Of a stretch of DNA of 64,000 nt, positions 1-10,813 are shown piece after piece. Position 1 is the first letter of the stretch. Every line of letters begins with the position of its first letter. This DNA comes from Ligustrum vulgare (taxonomy: Eukaryota; Streptophyta; Magnoliopsida; Lamiales; Oleaceae). The stretch is taken from contig OY743183.1 in NCBI GenBank assembly GCA_963555705.1, positions 50,147,466 to 50,211,465 on the forward strand. The letters run 5' to 3'. Made by a program: the position numbers and the translations under genes. Below the pieces are notes generated by a model. That model was not told the origin of the DNA. It ran no database searches and worked only from the letters and a program-made list of their open reading frames with translations.

Positions 1-1212
1 TATCAAATGTTGACGAGTCCTAGTTCTCAGGTTCAGTTGTATTCTATCACAATATTATCACTTTCCAGCAACGCGGGTTCAATTTCTTCGTTGATTTAAC
101 ACCCGTAAATAGTTAACAAGCTCTAACTATTCCTATTCTCCCTTAATTGCATTTAATTAGAATAAGCTCTCTAATCAAACATTAGCCATTGAATAACCTA
201 AAATAAGCTCTTTAGATTTAAGACAACGACTATATAGTGGTTAAGAAGAATTAGGGTGAATTAGATTATCAATTACACAAGCTCGTGACAATTAACCTAA
301 GTTCGAATTCTCTATGAAAATTATTAAATTTTCACTTGCTACTATGATTTGAACAACAAGACAATTACGGATCCAATCATTCAAAATAGCAAATCTCAAT
401 ACAACAAATTAAATGATAAGGCCTTAATCAAATAAAGAATTGCATTGATTGAATTAAAAACGCATAAGAATCCAACAAATCAAAGTAAAGAATTTAGAAC
501 TACGTTACTCGTTTGGAAAAGCAATAAACAAATTGATATGAAATACAATTTCCCTTTCGAACTAGGTATGGAAGCTTAGCCGCGCATAGTCATGGTGAAA
601 AGCCCAGAATTTTGCATCTCATTCATCTTCTTCTCCGGATTTATTTCTCTTCCACGCTCCAAGCAAGCCGCTCCTCTTTTAATAATTATTTCACACTTTT
701 TCTGTCATGAGAGTCCCTTTTTATAGCCTTAATTTCGTGGCCTAGCTTTGGGCTCAAGAAATCCCAAGATTATGGAAAGAATTAAAATATGGAAATTGTT
801 GACTGGAGAGTTACGGCCGTAACATTTCTTTTACGGCCGTAAATGAGTTTCTGCATATTTCTCAAAATTTGAAGTTACGGCCGTAAGTTTTCCTTTACGG
901 CCGTAACATGGTTTCTGCTCATTTTTCACCCTTTGAAGGTTACGGCCGTAAACGTGTTTCTGCTGATTTCTCTTAACACGGTTAACACTCTTACGGCCGT
1001 GACTGTGCTACCTTACATCCATAACTTTATTTGAGCCTAAGTCCCCAAACTTCAGTTTTAAGTGCATTTTGGTCCTTTTTCTTCTTTTCTCTTCTTTTAT
1101 GATCCTATACAATATAAAACATAAAATGCATTAATAATACTTATATAGAATCACATTATTGCTTATTCAAGGATATAAGTGCATAAAATAAACGTAAATA
1201 TCACACTTATCA
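1..1212 (-). repeat. G1 left (3') LTR, truncated by window edge
   Basis: Bases 1 onward match the right LTR from 16055 onward. About 210 bases of this LTR therefore lie outside the window. It ends in ...cttatca at 1212, identical to the end of the right copy. A cluster of palindromic ttacggccgtaa motifs lies at about 823-1003. Confidence 0.9.
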
Positions 1213-3659
1213 AATCTCCCCACACATTGTTCGTCCTCGAACAAAGATTTGCAAAGAAAAGAATAGGATTCAAACAATAGATTACAATTTAGAGACTTGA
1301 GGTTGCAACCCACTTTTCTTTAACAAAAATGTTCCATTGCATGATCGGATTGTGTTCGTGTGTGCTAGAGATGCAACGCCCTTTATTTCCCATCTCAATC
1401 ATGGCTCGATATGGTTTATTTCCTTGCACCTCTCGTGTTTGCTCACATCCCAACCATTTATGTGTGACTACGAGGAGAATAAGTTAGCCCAACTCCAGTG
1501 GAAATCAGTTTCGTAAACCGAGTTGTTCATGAAGTGAATTCAGTCAACACAGTACCCCCGACCACATTCATAGCACCAACCCTAGACCAAGCAATTCAAA
1601 CCACTCAGAAGCATATGTAATGGGTTTTAACACCCTCACAAGATATTTCTCTCGTCTCACAAATTGTATAAGGGGTTGAATTTTCGCTCAGCTCTCTGCA
1701 TGGATAAGTCAGTACCACAGATTGCCTAGATGTCATAACCGGAACCAACAATAACACAAGTGCAAAGCGAAGGTCTTTATTTGGTTGTAACGGGGCTTCA
1801 GGTCAGGTAGGGAAAAATGATATATTTAGGCTGAGTCGAGAAGGAATTTTGCAAGCTAAGTCAATTCAAAATGACATTACTTCCTTCACTCTATTAATAT
1901 GAACTTCATTGTTTCCCGCTACCCAACTTTATTCACACTCGAATCTCTTCTTTTTTTTCACAAGTTGAGTGTTTGACATCCTCAACTACTAATTTTCATG
2001 ACTAAACTTCCTTTTCATTGATTTTTCTCTTTCAATTTTTTTCGAGTATAGACTGCAACTTTTTCTCTGTTTTTTTTTTCTTCAAATCCTTACGCAGTCA
2101 CCAATTGGCACAAGATAGAATTACATTTCGTGAATTCCGTCCATTACACAACCATAGCCCAACACAAGATAACTATTTCACTTCTTAAAATTAGACCATA
2201 GCACAATCCTCAATCAACAAAAGCTTGCGAATCCCTTCTCTATGGGTTCAAAACAAAGATCATGCGAAAGAAAGGGTATTCGTGGCTTGTAGCGTGGCAT
2301 AAAAAAAAACAAATAAAGGCTAAGGCTCAAAAGGCTTCTATTGGTCCATGTAGCAAGGTAGGCTCTTTTAGCAAGTCAAATTTGGCTTAACCTATTGCCT
2401 TTGCTATAGTTTGCACTTAAGTTAAGAAGCTACAACGGTATGCACAAGAAAGCACGTCCAAGCATAACCCAACCATGCAGGACACACATCAAAGAATCAC
2501 GAACTCATAAGTATTAAAAACAGCTCTTAGGTTCAAAAGCTCACAAATTATGGTTTTCATGTGTTTCTCCCATCCAATTATGAGTTATAGGTCATTGCTT
2601 GGTCTTCATTCCAAATCTAAGTCCATTGGTCGAGGATAACGGTTAAGAGTATTCAAACCATCACTACTCACAAAAGTATAATAATTGGGACGTTCAGGGT
2701 TATATATGAAGGAATAATCTGTCTATTGTGAGTTGGGTTGACTAGGTTGTAGATATTTGACAATTTCACTTTTCATTTTCAACCTATTTTTGAAGTTTTG
2801 GACGAGATGATCTCTATGTGCTCAATTTATATCCAATTATGCAATTATTTTTTCAAAAAATTGCACCAAAAGTGGGCTGTTTCCTATCAAAGTGCCTAAA
2901 TGCATAGATATGTGACACAAGTAGAGAACAAAGCTAAAAATGATGCTGACTCAAACTGAATTTTAACGATTCGATTACAGAAAGAAAATAAAAACATTAA
3001 GCTCATAAACAATTCAATTCCCCCCCCCCCCCCCCACACTTAGACAATACAATGTCCTCGTTGAAAAGTAAAACAATAAAGGGGGAAAAAGAAAAGAAAC
3101 TCCCTCGGACTAATGTGGCGGTTGATCGTCATGGGGTCTCTGCAACTGTCGAATCTCCTCCCGAAGGGCTCTCTGCTCTTCCAGCATAAGTTGTTGATCT
3201 TCTTGCATGGCATTCAGCTGAGTTTGGAAGGCTCGCATCAATTCCAGCATCTGCAGCTCAAAAGGGGTAGGAGCAGGGATACGTGAGTGAAGCAGTTTTT
3301 AAATTTGAAATTTCTGGAATTACGGCCGTGAATGTCTCACTGACGGCCGTAAGTCCTAATCTGGAAAAAATTGCAAGCATCCACTACGGCCGTAAAATCA
3401 AGTCTCACGGTCGTAAGTTGGCTTCTGAATAAATTTACTGGAATTGTGTTACAGCCGTACTTGAGTACCTTACGGCCGTAACAAGGTCACTGAATTTTTT
3501 TTTTAATAATATATATGAGAATGAAATGACTAAATTAAATAAGCCAAAAATGAAAATACGAAAATAAAGGGTTGAGGGGATAAAGAAACTCCCTCCTCGA
3601 GTTGCCTCCCGAGCAGCGCCGCTGTTTACAGTCGTTGGCTCGACTGAGTCCTTTCTCAT
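1213..3659 (-). other. G1 internal 3' non-coding region
   Basis: No convincing coding sequence is seen between the protease ORF and the 3' LTR, where a full gypsy element would have RT, RNase H and integrase. The stretch includes a C homopolymer of about 17 bases near 3020-3036. A second cluster of ttacggccgtaa-type motifs lies at about 3319-3480, outside the LTR. The purine tract expected before the 3' LTR is visible on the minus strand at about 1213-1230 (tgtggggagatt). Confidence 0.6.
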
Positions 3660-4571
3660 TCAACCGGGATTAGGTGGATTCCCAATGCTTAATTTCTTCT
3701 TCATGCTCTTCATCAGTGCCTGCAAAATAGGGGGTAGAGATTTTTCATCAGAGACTGGTAATGAGATGGATGAGATTTTACCTGATTTCGATAACTTTGG
3801 ACAGTCCTTTCCACCAATATCGAGAACTTCCTGTACTAAAGAGTCATTCACATTAACAGAATAAACAGGATCATCATCAAAGTTTTTCACGGAATCATAA
3901 ATATTGAATTGAACGATTTCATTATCAAATTCCATGGAAAGTGTGCCACTACTAACATCTATCTTAGTCTTAGATGTTTTCAAAAATGGTCTGCCTAGCA
4001 AAATAGGAGTCGAGCTGGGTGAATGATCATCATTCATATCTAACATATAAAAGTCCGCTGGAAACACCAATCCACCTCCTTGCACTAGCACATCCTCAAC
4101 TACCCCATCCGGATAGGCATTGGAACGGTCGGCTAGCTGAATGATAACACCAGTTTCAGTCATTTTGGCAAGTTTTAGTGTAGTGTAAGTGGATCTAGGC
4201 ATTACATTTATGGATGCTCCTAAGTCTATCATTACATGATCTATTTTCTTATTACCTATTTGACAAGGTATGGTAAACATGCCTGGGTCTTTGCACTTGG
4301 GAGGTAGTTTCCTCTGAAAGAGCACCGACACATCCTCTCCCATTCTTACCTTTTCATTCCCCATCAATTTTAGTTTGCTAGTGCATAAATCCTTTAAAAA
4401 TTTTGCATACCAGGGGACTTGCTTGATGGCCTCCAATAGCGGTATATTGATTTCAACCTTCCTGAACATTTCCAACATCTCCTTTTCCTTGCCCTCTTTG
4501 TTCACCTTTGCTAACCTGCTAGGAAAAGGTGGAGGTGTTAGTTTAACATTTAAATGGGAGTCAGTTTTCAC
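3660..4571 (-). pseudogene. G1 retropepsin (aspartic protease) domain
   Basis: An open frame of 303 codons with the features of a plant gypsy protease. The active-site segment reads IDLGASINVMP and the downstream flap/strand segment reads ILLGRPFL, both usual in Athila/Tat-type retropepsins. In an intact element it cleaves the Gag-Pol polyprotein inside virus-like particles. The frame follows gag and then stops. No RT follows, so the polyprotein is truncated. It is called a pseudogene because it belongs to a decayed polyprotein, although this segment itself is open. Confidence 0.8.
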
Positions 4572-4583
4572 CTGAGGGTTTTG

Positions 4584-5483
4584 CTAAGTGTCATTTCTCT
4601 TCCTGACCCCTTCCTTTTCATCTTCCTCCATTTCAGGTGCAGCCGGTTCCAATTGTGGACCCACAACTTCCTTTCCACTCCGGAGAATTATGGCGCTCAC
4701 ATTTTTGGGATTTACCTCGGGCTGCGATGGTAGCTTCCCTCCAGATTGTGCCTCCAATCTATTTATGGCAGTGGCCATTTGGCTCATTTGATTTTCCAGG
4801 TTTTGAATGCTTGACTTGGTATCCTGTTGGAATTGCATCGTGTTAGTTGCCAACATCTTAATCATATCCTCAAGAGACGTACCTGAATTTTGAGGTTTTT
4901 GTTGATATTGCCCCTGTGGTTGGAAAGTCCCTTGTTGCTGGAATTGTCCTTGTGACTTGTTTGGAGTAAAACCCGGGGGTTTGTTATTTCCGTAACTCAG
5001 GTTGGGGTGATCTCTCCACCCGGGGTTGTACGTATTTGAATATGGGTTGTACTGTTGCCTTTGGAAAGGGAAGCCTCCAGCAGCATTTACCTGTTCATTG
5101 TTTTCTTCTTGCAACAGATTCCACAGGCTTTGGCTTGTTTCGAATTCCCTACAGCAAGCTGCTTAACAAGATTCATCAGTTCATATAATTGACCTTCAAT
5201 ATTGGAACTACTTACCTCGTTTACTCAACGGACTTGGGAATCCCTACTCGGCTTGAATTGCTGAGTGTTTTCCTCCATGTTGGATATTAAAGCCCGTGCT
5301 TGCTCTTGTGTCTTGTCCATTAGCGCACCTCCGCTTGCGGCGTCTATCATACTTCTGTCCATTGGCGCTAGACCTTCGTAGAAGTACTGCACCAAAAGTT
5401 GCTCGCTAATCTGATGATGGGGCAGTTGGAGATAAGCTTTTTGAAACGCTCTCAATACTCATATAATGTTTCATTGTTGTTTT
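4584..5483 (-). pseudogene. G1 gag, C-terminal part (separated by the L1 insertion)
   Basis: Minus-strand pieces at 5225-5483 and 4584-5114 continue the gag that begins near 15693. They include HHQISEQLLVQYFYEGL and the linker NVSAIILRSGKE, both typical of plant gypsy Gag. Between them (5115-5224) the frame is broken by stops and a shift. A degenerate cysteine cluster (CGIC) stands where the zinc knuckle is expected. The segment TLYEY is followed by a stop where Trp is usual. The host gag was therefore already decayed. Confidence 0.8.
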
Positions 5484-8400
5484 TGTAGCGCCCCGAGTTC
5501 CGTATACCCGATTCACTACGTCATTTTCTGTCTAAATTTTTCGAATAATATTTTTGCGGAAGAAATAATTGAAATTCATTTTTTGCAACATTAAATAAAC
5601 TGTAATGGCCGATAAAATTGAAAACATTTATGAAACCATTTGAAATAGTAAATCGAACCATTAATTTTGTAAAGAAATTGCCAATATCATAATTTCTCAA
5701 ATAAATGAACTTCTCTAAATTATTCGATTGTTTGGAAAATACGGAAATCATTAACGTCAAACTTTCAACCGTTTAACGATTATTGCCACCATCATTCATC
5801 GCTCGCCACCGTCTCCGAAATCTGCAAAACTGTTAAAAAGTAGGGTGAGTATTTCATGGGGGAAATACTCAGTAGACTCATCGCAAATTAATTTAATTTA
5901 TAAGATGATTAAACACATAAATCCCGGCTCTTTATAAAACGGGCATTGATAGAGCTTCTTTATAAAACTGCTCTTGATAAAACTCATATTGTGCATTACA
6001 GCACGGGACATATTTTACAAATCATAGGCTCTTTGAAAATAGCTCTTGAAAACAGCTCTTTGAAAACCATATACTTATAAAAACATTTTAATTATGTCAA
6101 GCATAATTTCTTTTGAAAGCATAACATAAGATAGGATTTAAATCCTCATAAACATAAATAGACACAAGAACTTTACCGAACTTAGGTGGCAAGAATTCTT
6201 ATGCAGTAAAATCATAATAACAGTAAGTTTTCATCATAACATAGGATAATATCGAAATCCTCATAAACATAAGAATTTTACCGAACTTAGGTGGCAAGAA
6301 TTCTTATGTAGTAAAATCATAATAACAGTAAGTATACCAAAACATAATTCATGAAATTCATAGGGATCATTTCCATCATAACATAAGATAGGATCGAAAT
6401 CCTCATAAACATACGCGACAGGAATTTTACCGAACTTAGGTGGTAAATCCTCATAAACATATGGAAAGACAGGAATTTTACCGAACTTAGGTGGTAAATC
6501 CTCATAAACTTATGGAGACACAGAATTCTACCGAACTTAGGTGGTAAGAATTCTTATGTGCATAGCAATGATCCAAAACATATAAAACATTATCGTAAAA
6601 ACATAGGGTATACTTACTTTTCATAACAACATAAGGTATATTTACCTTTCATAAAAACATACTTGTTTTTCTTAAAAATTGACTTTCACAAGTCACATGA
6701 CATTCATATGAAATCATAATTTAAATCAATTAATAAGTGCGAGTCTACCTCAAATCCGACGAGTGCAAAGTTGAGCGGGAATGACTTCAATTTCTTTAAA
6801 TTCTCCGTACGCTTCGTCTTAGCCAATAAGTCACTTTAGTCTATCGAATATATAGTTCAAAATGATAAATTATAATTTGAGGACTAAAATTGATGTTTTG
6901 AAAGTTGAGGGACTAAAATGAATACTTTTGAAAGTTCAGGGACTAAAATAGATATTTTGAAAGTTGAGGGACTAAAATGACTACTTTTGAAAGTTGAGTC
7001 GGAAACTCAAAACAATAGGGTTGAAATAATATATTTTAAAACAATAGGGGCTGATTAAAACTCATTTAAAACTTAAGGGCTGAAATTGATAAGTTTAAAA
7101 GCTAAAAGGACTGAATTGCAAAACTTTAAAGCTTGGGGACTGATTTGAAACAATTTAAAACTTCAGGGACTGAAATGATCACTTTTCAAACTTAGGGGGC
7201 TAATTTGCAAATTCTGAAAATCATTTTTTTAAAAACATCAGATTTATCTTCTCTCTCTCACTTTACTCTCACTCTCGACATTACTCTCTCTCACGACCAA
7301 CAGAGAACGAAGACAGAGAAATGACCGGCGGCGGAAAGGCGAGACACTGCCGGTGCTAAGCCGGCGCAGTACCGGCGCCAAGTGCGGCGAGGGGCGTCAA
7401 AGGCAGGGGTTGAAGATTGAGGGTTCAGTGCGAGTTCTTTGGTTGCGAAAAACCGAAACAACATCGCGATTTAAGGTGAGCGATTTTCGGCGGAAAAATG
7501 GTGATTGAGGTAAGAAATGAACTCATTGATTCATGGGTTTTTCTTTGGGTTTGATTTGGGTTGTGGTTGGAGTTGGGTTTGATGTTGAGCAGTAGGCAGT
7601 GGGTGTTTTGGTGTATCGATTATGGCAGATTGAGGGATTTGATCGTGCAGTGGTGTTAGTGGAAGAGGTGATACAGATTGGTGGTGATTCTGGGGCAGTG
7701 ACTGAGGTTCGATCGGCAATAGAGGTGGCTGCGAGCCATGGCAGTGAACTGGTTTGGCAGTGATGATCATGGTTTGTGCAGTTAGTGAAAATCTGATGAT
7801 GATGCTGGTTGATAGTGGTGATGATGATTGATTACAGATTGATGTATATGATGAAGGTTGCGGCGGTTGCAGGTGCGGCATGTCTTGGTTGATTGAAATC
7901 AGTGACCATTGCTGGTGGTGGAAATGGTGGAATCCGATGGTGACTTGCTTCGTTAATGGTGGATCAACAGCTTTGGTGAATTTGGGTGTTTGATAGCAGC
8001 AGAATTGTTGAAACTCTGTTTGGTGATGGTAGTGGTTTGATATGAAGATTGGGAATTGCAGTTTGGTTGTTTGTTGTTGAATTGACACTAGGTGGTGGTT
8101 GTTTGGTTGAGCAGAGGGTGTAGGTGGACTGTGGTTGCACTCGTCTGGGATGGAGATGGAGCTTGGTGCAGGTGATGAAGATGTATGCTTATATATATTG
8201 TATTGTGGAATCTAAGTACATGGAAGTGTGAGTTGTGCCATGAGTATTGAAATGAAGATGGGGTAGATGATGATAATGATGAAGATGCTTTGCTTTGGTG
8301 TTTGTATAATGAGATGGAATATGAAATAGATGTAAAATTTGTATATATAATGATGATGTTTTTGTATAAGGAATTGTATTAAAACTGATATATTTTGGAC

Positions 8401-8672
8401 TGAAAATAAATTTGAATAAGGAAAATTGAAATATTTTAATAAATTTGGAATTCAAAATAATTTTGAAAATAATACTTTGAATAAACAATTAAAATAACAT
8501 AATTTTAGAAATTCGGACATTTAATTTAAAATCGAACAAATTCGATATTTCTTGACTTGGCTAGACGAATTCGTCGCGGCGTTAACTTCAAAATAATAAA
8601 TGAAATAGTAGCGACACAATTTTCTAAATATTAAAATAATTATTTATTGCATAAAAATTCTGGATCGCTATA
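5484..8672 (-). repeat. L1 left (3') LTR, 3189 bp
   Basis: Direct repeat of 12001-15189, with the same length and no difference found in the segments compared. Inside are about five tandem units around accgaacttaggtgg (6160-6545). A second degenerate array, gaaagttgagggactaaaatg and relatives, spans 6860-7200. A CT-rich then GC-richer stretch (7240-7400) may be the transcribed leader or promoter area. Confidence 0.95.
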
Positions 8673-9044
8673 ATCTTACCTCCTTAAAATAATTTCGTCC
8701 TCGAAATTAAACTTACTTAATCTTATAATTTCTGAATACTTAATCAGAATCTCTTCTTCTTATCATCGAATATTCTCAAAATAATCAAAACAATTCCTGA
8801 ATATTTTCTCTACGTAATATACCCAAACATATCAACATAATATCATCAACTTATCTTTCCAATATTTGTAACCCAAAATTCAGTAAACAAATATCTCCCA
8901 AAACTAAGATTCTATACTTAAATGTCACCACATTTCCTGCAAAGTATTTCTTTCACTTGTATATACGTATAAATTCTGATTCAATACGGTACTCATTTTA
9001 CTTTCCACGTATCATCACATTATACCAAGATTATCATTATTAAA
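8673..9044. other. L1 interior, non-coding flank left of the cassette
   Basis: AT-rich, with no open frame of note. The first bases (atcttacctccttaaaataatttcgtcctcgaaatt) resemble the 3' interior of plant gypsy elements. Similarity to the copia-borne cassette starts at about 9045. Confidence 0.5.
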
Positions 9045-9213
9045 ACAAAATATCAGTACCCATAATCCAAGAAAATATTCCAAATCTCCAATCAAATCTC
9101 CTTTATCGATAAAATTTAACAGCGCATTACTTCTTGTCTCCTCTTTTCATTAAAATAATCCTGCGCTTTCTTGCTGGACACAACATCACGCGGATTCACT
9201 CAGATCCTTGCGC

Positions 9214-9223
9214 TTTTAAATAG
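9214..9223 (+). promoter_or_regulatory. TATA-like motif before NABP-like gene, L1 copy
   Basis: ttttaaatag lies about 33 bases before the ATG at 9256. The same motif stands before the equivalent gene in C1 (47612-47622) and before both LOG genes. A promoter role is inferred from position and conservation only. Confidence 0.35.
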
Positions 9224-9255
9224 TTCATGCTGGGAAGAGGTTGAATCATCAAACA

Positions 9256-9807
9256 ATGGATATCATCCTTTCTAACATTCGCAAGTATTATTCCAGTCTT
9301 CCTATGAATGATCTGAGAAAGATCTATAGAATAAGGCTCGAAAGATTGAGGTTGCTAATGGCTCATGATATTCCAGAAGATGTTCGCTGGTTGATAGAAG
9401 CAAAGGTTCGACTATCTGGTGAATTACCATCAACATTTCCAAAACATATGCCTGGTTTAGGCAAAAGCACGTTCGCAAAGAAACGAAGAGCAAAAAGACT
9501 GGGTGGTTGCTACAAATGTGCTCGTTGGAACTGTAATACACGTTGCAAATCAGTAGGATATTCTTCTACTAATCGGGATGATAAAATCGAATTCATAAAG
9601 GGTGGACTGAGTAAGGAGTCTTTGGATGATATTCGACTGACTCTTGAGACGCACCCAAGTGGTTATGTACAACGTGAACTTCTCTCCTTATACGCTCAGT
9701 TTAACGAGGACAAAAATCGTTATAGTCTCCAAAATATAATATCGAAAGATCCTGTTTGCCAGTCTGTTTTACAAAATGAGGCTTCTGGCAGTTCAGCAAT
9801 GATATAA
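9256..9807 (+). CDS. Virus-like cysteine-rich nucleic-acid-binding protein (betaflexivirid NABP-like), L1 copy
   Basis: An intact, intronless frame of 183 codons. The ATG at 9256 is chosen because all three copies align from MDIILSNI. Residues 69-81 read GKSTFAKKRRAKR, followed by cysteines at 85, 88, 93 and 97 (CX2CX4CX3C) and by DDKIEFIKGGLS. A basic GxSxxAKxRRA block just before a cysteine finger, then an IxFI/V-K-G segment, is the layout of the small nucleic-acid-binding proteins of vitiviruses and carlaviruses. Those proteins bind RNA and several suppress silencing. The N-terminal 65 residues and the C-terminal extension make it longer than the usual 90-130 residues. It is not a Gag zinc knuckle (no CX2CX4HX4C). 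The LOG gene follows 345 bases downstream on the same strand. The open frame is certain; the viral relationship is inferred from motifs. Confidence 0.7.
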   Translation: MDIILSNIRKYYSSLPMNDLRKIYRIRLERLRLLMAHDIPEDVRWLIEAKVRLSGELPSTFPKHMPGLGKSTFAKKRRAKRLGGCYKCARWNCNTRCKSVGYSSTNRDDKIEFIKGGLSKESLDDIRLTLETHPSGYVQRELLSLYAQFNEDKNRYSLQNIISKDPVCQSVLQNEASGSSAMI

Positions 9808-9854
9808 GGTAAATCTTTTTAAAATATTTTGCTGCTTTCTTTCACGCGTTTTGG

Positions 9855-9945
9855 AAATAAAATATATTTTTCTTTTCTCGAGGTTTGATAAAGCTGGAAA
9901 TAAATATATTTTCCTTTCTCGAGGTTTGATAAAGCTGGAAATAAA
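9855..9945 (+). repeat. Short tandem duplication between the two cassette genes, L1 copy
   Basis: About 45 bases around ctcgaggtttgataaagctggaaataaatat occur twice in tandem. The C1 copies have a single shorter counterpart (gagttttgataaaagctgg), so the duplication is specific to L1. The rest of the 345-base spacer is AT-rich, with a T tract at 10048-10064. Confidence 0.7.
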
Positions 9946-10069
9946 TATTAAATCGCCGAAAGGTGACAGCCTCGATACGATAAAAATATTCAAAAGTGGG
10001 CTGATTTTGTCAAAAGTAAATCTTTACTTTTTCAGAATCAATCAAATTTTTTTTTTTTTTTTTTCCGGC

Positions 10070-10079
10070 TTTAAATAGC
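10070..10079 (+). promoter_or_regulatory. TATA-like motif before LOG, L1 copy
   Basis: tttaaatagcc begins about 83 bases before the ATG at 10153. It is conserved in the C1 copy (48381-48391), which suggests LOG has its own transcription start. Inference from position and conservation. Confidence 0.35.
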
Positions 10080-10152
10080 CAAACATATTTCATAGTTCAG
10101 GCATCCCAAAATCACATCTTCTTCGTAAGTTTTCCCTTCTTTACTATCAAAG

Positions 10153-10806
10153 ATGGAAGCACCAAAACTTCGACAGATCAAAACTATTTGTGTATTTTGT
10201 GGATCAAAAGTAGGGAAAGGCTTCGGTTATCTAGAAGCGGCTGTAGATCTTGGAAAGAAACTGGGGGAAAAAGGTATCACTCTTGTGTATGGGGGTGGTA
10301 GCAGTGGTCTAATGGGTTGTGTTTCCCAATCTGCTCTTGCAGAGAAATCAAAAGTAATCGGTGTTATACCTGTCCCTTTGGTAGATGTTGCAGGCAAAAC
10401 ACGAGGGCATGAAGTTCAAACTTTATCCATCCATGAACGCATAACTTGTATGCTATATGGTTCTGATGCCTTTATAGCCCTGCCCGGAGGTTTTGGTACC
10501 TTAGAAGAAATCTTTAACATTACCTCGTGGGCTCAACTAGATCTCCATACTAAGCCTATTGGGCTTCTGAATGTTAACAATTTCTTTGATGGTTTGTTAA
10601 CCTTTCTTGATTATGCTGTGGAACAGGGATTCATCTCTCCATTTTCCAGAAGGCTTCTTATTTCTGCTCCTACTATTGATGAACTACTGGATAAGCTGCA
10701 GTCATATATCTCAATACAAGATCCAGCAGGAGTTAAAATAGATTGGTCGCAAGGAAGGGGGATCAAGCGAAAATGGAGTCCGGTTAATGTAAATTTAACT
10801 CTTTGA
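10153..10806 (+). CDS. LOG: LOG-type cytokinin riboside 5'-monophosphate phosphoribohydrolase, L1 copy
   Basis: An intact 217-residue frame without introns. LOG enzymes release active cytokinin bases from riboside monophosphates in the cytosol and nucleus, and plant LOGs are about 210-230 residues. The Rossmann-like nucleotide-binding segment YGGGSSGLMG is at residues 46-55. The catalytic Arg is R96 in HERITCM, and the signature PGGFGTLEE is at 111-119 with the catalytic Glu at its end. ITSWAQLDLH and GLLNVNNFFD follow the plant LOG pattern. Oddly, the residue after R96 is Ile where plant LOGs usually have Lys. Host LOG genes normally contain several introns, so this is a processed or virus-passed copy. 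It lies antisense to L1 and downstream of the NABP-like gene. Enzyme activity is likely but unproven. Confidence 0.9.
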   Translation: MEAPKLRQIKTICVFCGSKVGKGFGYLEAAVDLGKKLGEKGITLVYGGGSSGLMGCVSQSALAEKSKVIGVIPVPLVDVAGKTRGHEVQTLSIHERITCMLYGSDAFIALPGGFGTLEEIFNITSWAQLDLHTKPIGLLNVNNFFDGLLTFLDYAVEQGFISPFSRRLLISAPTIDELLDKLQSYISIQDPAGVKIDWSQGRGIKRKWSPVNVNLTL

Positions 10807-10813
10807 ATCTTAG

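Noticed and set aside
7531..8088. 185-codon minus-strand frame in the L1 LTR (repeated at 14048-14605), with a 99-codon frame beside it at 8189-8488
   Set aside because: The translations are low-complexity and rich in His, Gln and Pro, produced by tggtggtgat-type repeats in the LTR. No domain is recognisable, and presence in both LTRs follows from LTR identity.
9241..9255. Upstream TTG starts for the NABP-like genes (9241, 36649, 47629)
   Set aside because: The upstream residues differ between copies, while all copies share an ATG 15-27 bases downstream, so the ATG is used.
9500..9550. Cysteine finger of the NABP-like protein as a retroviral Gag zinc knuckle
   Set aside because: The pattern is CX2CX4CX3C without the His of CX2CX4HX4C. 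The preceding basic block and following segment do not fit Gag, and the gene is antisense to the element.
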